From: JAVVPL01 sp036655775
GTDB lineage: Bacteria; Bacteroidota; Bacteroidia; Bacteroidales; P3
Assembly: GCA_036655775.1 (NCBI GenBank)
Contig: JAVVPL010000086.1
Location: 1 to 7,806, forward strand
Direction of reading: 5' to 3'
DNA length: 7,806 nucleotides
Every line of letters starts with the position of its first letter. The stretch's first letter is position 1. The position numbers and the translations under genes are program-made. Below, in pieces: positions 1-6,737 of the stretch. The notes under the pieces are model-generated. The model ran no database searches and was not told the origin of the DNA. It saw only the letters and a program-made list of their open reading frames with translations.

Positions 1-627
1 CATTTCGGTTTCATGATGTATATGTGTAGCACAAGCCTCCATTTCATGTGAATGCGCTAATTTTCCACTTAATAAAGCCAATAAATACACCACAAAGACA
101 CCCACCAACAAAGCTCGTGTAAATGACCATTTGTGAGGCAAACGCCATGCAAAATTCACTTTGTCAGCTCCATTCGCACAACAATCTTCACTATGAACTT
201 CCAAATGCGTATTTGAAGCAGTTTTAAAATTTTTAAAATACGGAATTTTCTCAAAAATAAACCCGAAAATCAAAGCTAAACCCACTAAAGCCAAGGAAAC
301 CCACAGAGTGGTTATAGGCATAATACTAAACATTCTAAAGGCATCATCCCCTAAAGCTGTAAAAGAGGTGGCCAACACACTCCCAAAATTAAACATTCCG
401 TGAGTATATAAACTCACCACCGTAAATCCACCTACACAACCTGGAATCAGTCCCAATCCCGTAGCCGAAAAAAGCTGTGCAAACGATCCTTTCTTGGGGG
501 ATTTATTTTTCATTTTAGTATGACGCCAAAGACTTACAAATTCCATCAACATCATAATAATCATAACAAAACTGACTATTTTCAAACTCTCAGCCAAAGG
601 TTCTATCCACCAATTTAGTGTATTCAT
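1..627 (-). CDS. Putative manganese/heavy-metal exporter (ArsP_2-like), 3' end cut by window edge
   Basis: An open frame runs from ATG at 627-625 to the window edge, giving 209 residues without a stop; the C-terminus is missing. It is a polytopic membrane protein, with hydrophobic segments at about residues 15-34, 55-75, 82-95, 104-125 and 170-188. Visible motifs are the IPGCVGGF loop (61-68), followed by SLYTHG and GDDAF (93-97). This layout resembles the 10-TM putative heavy-metal/manganese exporter family (ArsP_2, formerly DUF2899), which I recognise from memory. Hydrophilic stretches are rich in possible metal ligands: HLEVHSEDCC (141-150) and a His/Cys-rich segment beginning HSHEMEAC (192-199). 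The start lies 16 nt after the truA stop, in an AT-rich leader with no clear Shine-Dalgarno, so it is probably the last visible gene of the nfeD-floA-truA unit. The inferred role is efflux of Mn or a similar metal across the inner membrane. The family is fairly likely; the substrate is not shown by the sequence. Confidence 0.72.
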   Translation of the reverse strand, partial: MNTLNWWIEPLAESLKIVSFVMIIMMLMEFVSLWRHTKMKNKSPKKGSFAQLFSATGLGLIPGCVGGFTVVSLYTHGMFNFGSVLATSFTALGDDAFRMFSIMPITTLWVSLALVGLALIFGFIFEKIPYFKNFKTASNTHLEVHSEDCCANGADKVNFAWRLPHKWSFTRALLVGVFVVYLLALLSGKLAHSHEMEACATHIHHETEM

Positions 628-643
628 AGTGTAAATAATTTTA

Positions 644-1381
644 TTAATACGCAATTTCGCTTAAAAAAAGCGCTTTTGCAGGTACCGACATACCCGCTTC
701 ACTTCTGTTTTTTGAACCTATAATTGTACGCATTGCTTCCACTTCTATTTTGTGCATGCCAATTTCTAAAAGGGTGCCCACAATGGCTCTGACCATATTT
801 CGTAAAAAACGATCTGCTTGGATGGTAAAAAGCAAATGGGTATTGTTTTGCGACCAAGAAGCATGCATAATTTTGCAAAAATTAGTTTTGGTTTGTGTAT
901 GTGATTTAGAAAAACATGTAAAATCGGCATATTCCATCAAAATTGCGCAAGCCCTATTCATTGCCTCAACATCCAAAGAAAAAGGTACAAAATGGCTAAA
1001 ATCATTCTCGAAAGGGTTTTTATACGTATGGATCCGATACGTATAGGTTCTGGAGAGTGCCGAAAAACGAGCATGTAAGTCAGCGGCTACTTCAAAGATA
1101 GAATATACACAAATATCTTTGTCCAATATCGCATTGAGTCGATAGACCCATTGCTGTAAATCGGGCGCAGTAAAGGATCTTGCTATATCAAAATGCGCAT
1201 AAAAAGAAGAGGCATGGACCCCCGTATCGGTACGTCCAGCCCCTATTAAATTTATTTTTTGTGCCATCAAAATAGAAAGTGCCTTTTCTAAAGATGCTTG
1301 AACACTTTTTGCATTGGGTTGAGTTTGCCACCCATGATAGGCACTTCCATTATAGGCTAAATGGATAAAATATCTAGGCAT
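644..1381 (-). CDS. truA: tRNA pseudouridine synthase A (tRNA U38-40)
   Basis: This 245-residue protein is the usual length for TruA, which isomerises uridine to pseudouridine at positions 38-40 of the tRNA anticodon arm in the cytoplasm. The N-terminus has the family pattern YNGSAYHGWQ (10-19). The catalytic-site motif GAGRTDTGVHA spans 47-57, with D52 as the catalytic aspartate. RLNAIL (81-86), the FSALSRTYTY stretch (107-116) and the C-terminal RFLRNMVRAIVG (191-202) are also typical of the family. The ATG at 1381 is supported because the conserved first strand (RYFIHLAYNG) begins immediately after it. The gene starts 6 nt after the floA stop, with AACGGG in the gap, and ends 16 nt before the exporter start, so it sits inside a minus-strand operon. 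No key residue is missing. The assignment is secure. Confidence 0.96.
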   Translation of the reverse strand: MPRYFIHLAYNGSAYHGWQTQPNAKSVQASLEKALSILMAQKINLIGAGRTDTGVHASSFYAHFDIARSFTAPDLQQWVYRLNAILDKDICVYSIFEVAADLHARFSALSRTYTYRIHTYKNPFENDFSHFVPFSLDVEAMNRACAILMEYADFTCFSKSHTQTKTNFCKIMHASWSQNNTHLLFTIQADRFLRNMVRAIVGTLLEIGMHKIEVEAMRTIIGSKNRSEAGMSVPAKALFLSEIAY

Positions 1382-1387
1382 CCCGTT

Positions 1388-2383
1388 TTATTTTAAAGGC
1401 GCATCTTCTTTGGCTTTCACTTTGGCTGAAGGCTTTGCAATAGATTCACGCATTTCGGTATCGGCTTTAATATTTTGAAATTTATAATAATCCATAATTC
1501 CCATATTCCCTTCTCTAAAAGCTGCGGCCATAGCCATAGGAATTTCAGCTTCCGCTTCGATTACTTTGGCACGAGCTTCTTGCGCTTTGGCTTTCATCTC
1601 TTGCTCCAAGGCCACCGCCATCGCTCTCCGTTCTTCGGCTTTCGCTTGTGCTATATTTTTATCGGCATTAGCTTGATCCATTTGCAATTGAGCGCCAATA
1701 TTCTTACCTACATCAATATCTGCAATATCAATAGATAAAATTTCAAAAGCCGTGCCTGAATCTAAACCTTTTTCTAATACAACCCGAGAAATAGAATCTG
1801 GATTTTCTAACACTTGCTTATGACTAGCAGCCGATCCAATAGAGGTAACAATACCTTCACCTACACGAGCTAAAATGGTTTCTTCTCCAGCACCTCCCAC
1901 CAATTGTTTAATATTGGCTCGTACCGTTACTCGCGCTTTGGCAATCAACTGTATGCCATCCTTAGCCACAGCAGCTACGGGAGGGGTATTAATTACTTTT
2001 GGATTTACCGACATTTGTACGGCTTCAAACACATCACGTCCCGCAAGATCGATGGCCGTTGCTGTTTTGAAATCTAAACTCATATTTGCTTTATCGGCCG
2101 AAATTAACGCACTAATTACCGAATTCAAATGGCCTCCAGCCAAAAAATGGGCTTCTAATTCATTTCTATTCAAATCAATTCCCGCTTTTTGTGCGGCAAT
2201 TAAATTGCGTACAATTACTTGTGGTGGGACTTTACGCCAACGCATTAAAATTAATTGCAAAAGAGAAATATTTACCCCTGAAACCAAGGCATTGAACCAT
2301 AAGGCCACAGGAATAAAATAAAAAATAAGCCACAACAAAAAAATGGCGGCGCCAATAATACCTATTACAATGCCTATTTCCAT
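1388..2383 (-). CDS. floA: Flotillin-like protein FloA (SPFH family)
   Basis: This 331-residue protein matches the bacterial FloA family (formerly UPF0365/YqfA), membrane-anchored scaffold proteins that form functional membrane microdomains. The N-terminus has a hydrophobic hairpin-type anchor (about residues 4-47, with a break near IPVALWFN). The region WRKVPPQVIVRNLIAAQKAGID (49-70) and the AGGHLNSVI segment (82-90) are typical of the family. The SPFH-like domain covers roughly 110-225, including INTPPVAAVAKDGIQL (131-146) and GGAGEETILARVGEGIV (163-179). A long Ala/Glu/Lys-rich helical coiled-coil region follows (about 228-290), then a short conserved tail with MDYYKFQNI (297-305) and a charged Lys/Ala-rich end. 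It lies 9 nt downstream of an NfeD-family gene, the usual genomic partner of flotillins. The start at 2383 puts the anchor at the very N-terminus. The leader AAAAAGATT gives only a weak ribosome site. Confidence 0.95.
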   Translation of the reverse strand: MEIGIVIGIIGAAIFLLWLIFYFIPVALWFNALVSGVNISLLQLILMRWRKVPPQVIVRNLIAAQKAGIDLNRNELEAHFLAGGHLNSVISALISADKANMSLDFKTATAIDLAGRDVFEAVQMSVNPKVINTPPVAAVAKDGIQLIAKARVTVRANIKQLVGGAGEETILARVGEGIVTSIGSAASHKQVLENPDSISRVVLEKGLDSGTAFEILSIDIADIDVGKNIGAQLQMDQANADKNIAQAKAEERRAMAVALEQEMKAKAQEARAKVIEAEAEIPMAMAAAFREGNMGIMDYYKFQNIKADTEMRESIAKPSAKVKAKEDAPLK

Positions 2384-2392
2384 AATCTTTTT

Positions 2393-2866
2393 TTATTTAA
2401 TTGGTTTAACAATAATTTTTGTATCTTCTATTTTTATAATTTCAATCGGTGATTGTTGGTCGATAAACGATGTTTCCGATTGCACTTCATAATACGTTCC
2501 CGCAAACTCAGCTTTACCCATAGGGGCTAAACGTGAGATTGTAATACCCCGATCGCCTAGAGATAATTTTTTGGTTTCTTTATTGTTTTCGTTGGCTTTT
2601 CCCTTCAATTCGGTAGTCAACATAAAGTGTTTCCACGTTTTACTTTTGAGTATCCAAATAGTTGAGACAACGATAATTAATAAACAAATTCCGCTACAAA
2701 TAAGCCCCGCTACTAAACCAAAACTCATAAAGCATTTGGCAAGCGCATAAGCTAAAGCCAAAAAACCCAAAATCCCTACAATGCTAGTGCCTGGGAATAC
2801 TAATATTTCTAATAAGATTAAAACAAAGCCGACTAAGATAAGGGCCGAAATTAAAAAAATTGACAT
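2393..2866 (-). CDS. NfeD-family membrane protein, flotillin partner
   Basis: This short NfeD-type protein has 157 residues from ATG at 2866-2864. Three hydrophobic segments are visible, at about 2-24, 27-45 and 50-73, followed by a soluble C-terminal OB-fold-like domain (about 100-157). That domain has the conserved pattern GDRGITISRLAPMGKAEF (104-121), then a YYEVQSE strand and a terminal VKPIK. It lacks the N-terminal Clp-like protease domain of long NfeD proteins. NfeD proteins are known genomic partners of flotillins and are thought to help build or regulate membrane microdomains, consistent with floA starting 9 nt downstream. An in-frame TTG at 2917 would add 17 residues beginning MHIQKKEYLC. 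I reject that start because those residues are charged, precede the membrane segment, and their codons contain the promoter (-33 and -7 boxes). This is the first gene of the nfeD-floA-truA-exporter unit. Confidence 0.9.
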   Translation of the reverse strand: MSIFLISALILVGFVLILLEILVFPGTSIVGILGFLALAYALAKCFMSFGLVAGLICSGICLLIIVVSTIWILKSKTWKHFMLTTELKGKANENNKETKKLSLGDRGITISRLAPMGKAEFAGTYYEVQSETSFIDQQSPIEIIKIEDTKIIVKPIK

Positions 2867-2888
2867 ACGTATACTGAATTTTAGTCTA

Positions 2889-2918
2889 CAAAGATACTCT
2901 TTTTTTTGAATATGCAAA
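2889..2918 (-). promoter_or_regulatory. Bacteroidota-type promoter for the nfeD-floA-truA operon
   Basis: Read on the minus strand, a -33 box TTTG (2918-2915) is followed after 18 nt by a -7 box TATCTTTG (2896-2889). This fits the Bacteroidota housekeeping consensus TTTG-N17-23-TAnnTTTG. The -7 box ends 22 nt upstream of the nfeD ATG at 2866, implying a short leader. It lies just beyond the terminator of the upstream gene, as expected for a new transcription unit. The assignment rests on motif and context only. Confidence 0.78.
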
Positions 2919-2931
2919 CGCTTCTGTACAA

Positions 2932-2969
2932 AAAAAAAGAGCCTATTTTTACAAATAGACTCTTTTTTT
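2932..2969 (-). terminator. Rho-independent terminator after the T9SS cargo gene
   Basis: Arms at 2932-2948 and 2953-2969 form a long hairpin with a 4-nt loop (2949-2952). The inner stem is CTATTT/AAATAG, then comes one C/A mismatch (2942/2959), then GAG/CTC, and an outer A-run pairs with a T-run of 7. On the minus strand the hairpin is followed by a T-rich tract (2938-2931), as an intrinsic terminator requires. It starts 17 nt after the stop of the secreted-protein gene at 2987. Because an A-run and a T-run flank the core on both sides, it could also stop plus-strand transcription, although no plus-strand gene is evident. Confidence 0.9.
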
Positions 2970-2986
2970 AAATTTTCAAAAAGAAA

Positions 2987-4198
2987 TTATTTTTTTACGA
3001 TAATTTTTTTGGTGATTAAACCTTTTTCAGTGTTTACTTTTGCAATATAAACGCCATTGTTTAGAGATGTGATGTCTACAAATGCAATATTATCATTGGC
3101 AACTAGCGTTTTGATTAATTGACCCGCCATATTGTAAATTTTAATATCATTCATTTTGTATAAAGAAGAGATGGTAATTTCGCTGCTAGCAGGGATAGGA
3201 TAGATTGAAGCTTTAAAATCAATACTATTGATATCATCATTTGCTGAAACAGTATTAACTACAGGTCTCCAATAGAATTCAAAATATTCACGAAATAGAA
3301 TGCTTATAGGAGCATAAACACTATCATTGTTATATTGAGGATTCGTTTCAGGAAGATAAGGAGCTCCTGTACCTTCGGTGGTATAGAAATAATCCATAGG
3401 CATATATGCACCTGCGGCATTAAATTCTTCGCCTTTACAACCAGCTTTAAAAGACAATGAAAGCACTAACAATGAACTATCTCTTGGCAAATTCCAACGA
3501 ACGGCAAAGGGTTTATGGCTAGGAGTAGTATATTTACAAGGAAATTCATATATCAACACTTGATTAAATTGTTTTTCCTCTGTATAGCCTGGGACATTGA
3601 TATCATAAGGGATATCTATATTTTGAGAGGTACATTGTAATTTAGAAGGGATGGGAACATCCGTAACGTCTTGTCCCATTGCTTCGTCAGTGGTATTCCA
3701 AAAAGTTTGATAATCAATATCAAAAAGACTCATTGAACTAGGTACTGTTTCCATCGAACTCTGAGGAGATTTCTCCCGATTTACCCACATAATAACTCCA
3801 GAAACTGCACGATCATCACCAAATTTATATTCCTTATCTCCTGAATAAAAAAGAGGGAAATAGCATTGATAATAATTATATGCATTATTAGTTCCACCTA
3901 GAATTTGTGACCACTGACCCTCATCAGGAGCCCCTGCTGCAGGCGAACCAAAAGTATAAGAATATAATTTACCATCTTGTGCACAAGGCATATACATACA
4001 TTGTGGATACAAAGTATCGGTTTCTTTTGACAATTCAATAGCGGCCATTTTATTAGCTGTGGCAGGAATAGTCATTGTACGGGATTGCGTAAGTTTAAAA
4101 TCTTTTAGCGCTTTGACTTGACGAGCTTCGCCCACCATTTGGGCTTGTATATTAACAGCAAAGCAAGCAGTTAATAACAATAAAGTAAGTTTTTTCAT
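2987..4198 (-). CDS. Secreted protein with T9SS type A sorting domain, function unknown
   Basis: This 403-residue protein has a Sec signal peptide at its N-terminus (MKKLTLLLLTACFAVNIQAQ, cleavage probably near residue 19-20). Its C-terminus (about 330-403) is a Por-secretion-system type A sorting domain: IYPIPASSEITI (332-343), then IKIYNMAGQLIKTL (352-365), DITSLNNGVYIAKV (375-388) and a final KKIIVKK. It should therefore cross the inner membrane by Sec and the outer membrane by the type IX system, then be released or anchored at the surface. I recognise no domain in the middle (about 21-325). That part is rich in Tyr, Trp, Pro and Phe and has six cysteines (67, 72, 112, 189, 221, 254) that could form disulfides. 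No protease or glycosidase motif is visible. It is probably monocistronic, with its own promoter and a strong terminator. Secretion by T9SS is secure; the activity is unknown. Confidence 0.92.
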   Translation of the reverse strand: MKKLTLLLLTACFAVNIQAQMVGEARQVKALKDFKLTQSRTMTIPATANKMAAIELSKETDTLYPQCMYMPCAQDGKLYSYTFGSPAAGAPDEGQWSQILGGTNNAYNYYQCYFPLFYSGDKEYKFGDDRAVSGVIMWVNREKSPQSSMETVPSSMSLFDIDYQTFWNTTDEAMGQDVTDVPIPSKLQCTSQNIDIPYDINVPGYTEEKQFNQVLIYEFPCKYTTPSHKPFAVRWNLPRDSSLLVLSLSFKAGCKGEEFNAAGAYMPMDYFYTTEGTGAPYLPETNPQYNNDSVYAPISILFREYFEFYWRPVVNTVSANDDINSIDFKASIYPIPASSEITISSLYKMNDIKIYNMAGQLIKTLVANDNIAFVDITSLNNGVYIAKVNTEKGLITKKIIVKK

Positions 4199-4250
4199 TC
4201 TTTTTTCGTTTTTTTTAATTTATATTACTTTCGTTTTTTTCTCTAAAGGG

Positions 4251-4281
4251 CAAATTTAGTATTAAATTAACACTTCTCAAA
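4251..4281 (-). promoter_or_regulatory. Bacteroidota-type promoter for the T9SS cargo gene
   Basis: On the minus strand, TTTG (4281-4278) is followed after exactly 19 nt by TAAATTTG (4258-4251), a full match to TTTG-N17-23-TAnnTTTG. The -7 box ends 52 nt before the ATG at 4198, leaving an A-rich leader of roughly 45 nt with no strong Shine-Dalgarno. The -33 box lies only 8 nt past the lon stop codon, so the gene can be transcribed independently of lon. Confidence 0.78.
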
Positions 4282-4289
4282 ATAAAAAA

Positions 4290-6734
4290 TCATTTTTTTT
4301 TATTTTTTTTTATTTTTTCATCCATTGCGAAGGCTAACACCTGCATCATTGAATCTATATAATTAATAGACAATCCTTTTATATATTCTTTAGGAATTTC
4401 ATCAATTTGCGCTTTATTTGCATTACACAAAATGATTTGATGGATATGCGCCCGTTTTGCTGCTAATATTTTCTCACGAATTCCTCCCACTGGCAAAACC
4501 TGCCCTCTCAAGGTAATTTCACCCGTCATCGCCACATTGGCTTTTATCTTTTGTCCAGTATAGGCAGAAACTAAGGCCGTAAAAATAGCAATTCCAGCCG
4601 AAGGTCCATCTTTAGGAGTCGCGCCTTCGGGTACATGTATATGTATATTTTGATTTTGTATTTCTTCGTCTTTAAGGCCTAATTCCTGCGTATGCGCTTT
4701 CAGATATTCAAACGCCAAATTGGCCGACTCTTTCATTACATCGCCCAAACTCCCCGTCATACTTAGATTGCCTTTTCCTGGCGAGGTACTTGCTTCTATA
4801 AATAAAATTTCACCCCCTGCCGAGGTCCAAGCTAAACCAGTCACTACGCCTTGCATACTAGTGTCCAAAGCTTGTGCATGTCGCGCAGTTTCCGTTCCTA
4901 AAATACGACGAACTTCCTCTTCGCCTACTTGGGTAAATGTGTTTTTGTTTTTTTCGACAATGGCACGGGCTTTGGAACGAATGATCGTAGCAATTTGTTT
5001 TTCCAATTGTCTTACCCCAGATTCACGCGTATAGTTTTCGATCAAATATTTAAGTCCCGCATCTAAAAAAACTAGTTGACCTTCTTCGATACCATGATTT
5101 TTGAGTTGTTTGGGAATTAAATGGCGCTTAGCTATTTGCAATTTTTCTTCTATAATATAGCCTGTAACTTCAATAATTTCCATTCGATCCAAAAGCGCAG
5201 GATGAATATTGGAGAGAGAATTGGCCGTGGCTATAAAAAGCACTTTCGATAAATCGTAATCAATTTCAAGAAAATTGTCATGAAAACTTGTATTTTGCTC
5301 GGGATCTAATACCTCTAAAAGGGCTGCGGAGGGATCTCCATTGATATTCATACCCAAAACTTTGTCTATTTCATCCAACATAAATACAGGATTGGAAGAT
5401 TGCGCTTTTTTTATATTTTGAATAATCCGGCCTGGCATGGCACCTATATACGTTTTTCTATGTCCCCGAATTTCAGATTCATCCTGCAATCCACCTAAAG
5501 ATACACGTACATATTTACGCCCCAAAGCCTCAGCTATCGAACGACCCAAAGAAGTTTTACCCACTCCTGGAGGACCATATAAACAAAGAATAGGCGCTTT
5601 CATATCGCCTCTCAATTTAAGTACGGCCAAATGCTCTAAAATACGTTCTTTGACTTTATCTAAGCCAAAATGTTCTCTATCTAAAACGGCTTTCGCTTTT
5701 TTTAGATTAAATTGATCGGGCGTATATTCACTCCATGGAAGATCAATTATCACATTGAGATAATTCAATTGTATTCCATAGTCTGGCGACATGGCATTGG
5801 TACGTTGTAATTTTTTAAGTTCTTTGTCGAAAATTTGAGCAAGTTCGGGGGTCCATTTTTTTTCGGAAGCTTTTTGTTTTAATTCCTGTATTTCTTGTTC
5901 ACCAGAATTGCCACCCAATTCTTCTTGAATGGTTTTGAGTTGTTGGTTGAGTATAAAATCTCTTTGTTGTTTGTCTAAATCATTTTTGACTTTATGCTGA
6001 ATTTGTTGACGCAATTCCATGGCTTGCATTTCTCTACTCATCAAACTCATCACCAAATAAGCTCTATCGCTCGCATCCTCCAACTCTAATATTTTTTGCT
6101 TTTCTTGGGCAGGAATATCCAAACCTGAAGCCATAAAATGAATTAAAAAATTGGGACTATCGATATTGTTGACTGCAAAACTCGACTCCATCGGAATACG
6201 CGAAGAGAGTTTGACCATCTGTAAAAACAAATCTTTTAATGAATCTAAAAGAGCATCAAAGGCCACTTTGTCAATTTTAAGCAAGGTATCATCCATGGCA
6301 CTCACCTTTGCTTTTAGATAAGGCTCTGTTTGCACTAACTCATGTATTTTTATTTTACGCTGCCCTTGTATAATAATGGTAGTGCTCCCATCTGGCATTT
6401 GTAAAGTTTTCATAATGGTTGCCATGGTTCCAACTTGATACAAATCGACCAATAGAGGATCTTCACTTTCCTTATTGCGTTGCGCAACCACACCTATGGG
6501 TTGTTTTTCTTTGTAAGCCTCCTTGATTAATTGGATGGACTTATTACGTCCAACGGTAATAGGAAGAACCATACCTGGAAACAAAACATTGTTACGAATT
6601 GGCAGGATTGGCAAATCGTCGGGAATTGCTACTTTATTGAGGTGCAATTCATCATCCCCGGTCAGCAGAGGAATAAATTCTGCTTCCGCATCATTCTCTA
6701 TCAAATCGGAAAGATCCATTAAATTCTTCTTCAT
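4290..6734 (-). CDS. lon: ATP-dependent Lon protease (LonA type)
   Basis: This complete 814-residue LonA protease degrades misfolded and selected regulatory proteins in the cytoplasm. The N-terminal substrate-binding domain (about 40-235) begins with the typical LPILPIRNNVLFPGMVLPI stretch (41-59). A coiled-coil region follows (about 235-315, including QQRDFILNQQLKTIQEEL at 256-273). The AAA+ module has Walker A GPPGVGKTS (387-395, K393), Walker B VFMLDEIDK (450-458, D454/E455), a sensor-1 TANS (503-506, N505) and LLDR (514-517, R517). The protease domain has the catalytic serine in PKDGPSAG (707-714, S712) and the catalytic lysine in GGIREKILAAKRA (750-762, K755). Their spacing of 43 matches that of E. 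coli Lon S679/K722. The start lies 3 nt after the stop of the GlmU-like gene, with AAGGA in that gene's end as a possible ribosome site. The C-terminus ends in a Lys-rich tail (KIKKNKKK). No clear intrinsic terminator follows. Confidence 0.98.
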   Translation of the reverse strand: MKKNLMDLSDLIENDAEAEFIPLLTGDDELHLNKVAIPDDLPILPIRNNVLFPGMVLPITVGRNKSIQLIKEAYKEKQPIGVVAQRNKESEDPLLVDLYQVGTMATIMKTLQMPDGSTTIIIQGQRKIKIHELVQTEPYLKAKVSAMDDTLLKIDKVAFDALLDSLKDLFLQMVKLSSRIPMESSFAVNNIDSPNFLIHFMASGLDIPAQEKQKILELEDASDRAYLVMSLMSREMQAMELRQQIQHKVKNDLDKQQRDFILNQQLKTIQEELGGNSGEQEIQELKQKASEKKWTPELAQIFDKELKKLQRTNAMSPDYGIQLNYLNVIIDLPWSEYTPDQFNLKKAKAVLDREHFGLDKVKERILEHLAVLKLRGDMKAPILCLYGPPGVGKTSLGRSIAEALGRKYVRVSLGGLQDESEIRGHRKTYIGAMPGRIIQNIKKAQSSNPVFMLDEIDKVLGMNINGDPSAALLEVLDPEQNTSFHDNFLEIDYDLSKVLFIATANSLSNIHPALLDRMEIIEVTGYIIEEKLQIAKRHLIPKQLKNHGIEEGQLVFLDAGLKYLIENYTRESGVRQLEKQIATIIRSKARAIVEKNKNTFTQVGEEEVRRILGTETARHAQALDTSMQGVVTGLAWTSAGGEILFIEASTSPGKGNLSMTGSLGDVMKESANLAFEYLKAHTQELGLKDEEIQNQNIHIHVPEGATPKDGPSAGIAIFTALVSAYTGQKIKANVAMTGEITLRGQVLPVGGIREKILAAKRAHIHQIILCNANKAQIDEIPKEYIKGLSINYIDSMMQVLAFAMDEKIKKNKKK

Positions 6735-6737
6735 TCT

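Noticed and set aside
252..279. TAnnTTTG matches on the minus strand inside the exporter gene (TATTTTTG and TAGCTTTG)
   Set aside because: They are inside coding sequence with no gene start just downstream; such matches are expected by chance in AT-rich DNA.
750..1046. Plus-strand open frame of 98 codons within truA
   Set aside because: It lies wholly opposite the well-supported truA gene, and its translation has no recognisable motif.
1475..2321. Plus-strand open frames opposite floA (87 and 148 codons)
   Set aside because: They are antisense shadows of the Ala/Glu-rich floA coding sequence, with no promoter or family resemblance.
4199..4320. T/A-rich low-complexity stretch as a possible repeat or origin
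   Set aside because: It is explained by the end of lon, a promoter and an A-rich leader; I see no iterated unit or DnaA-box-like sites.
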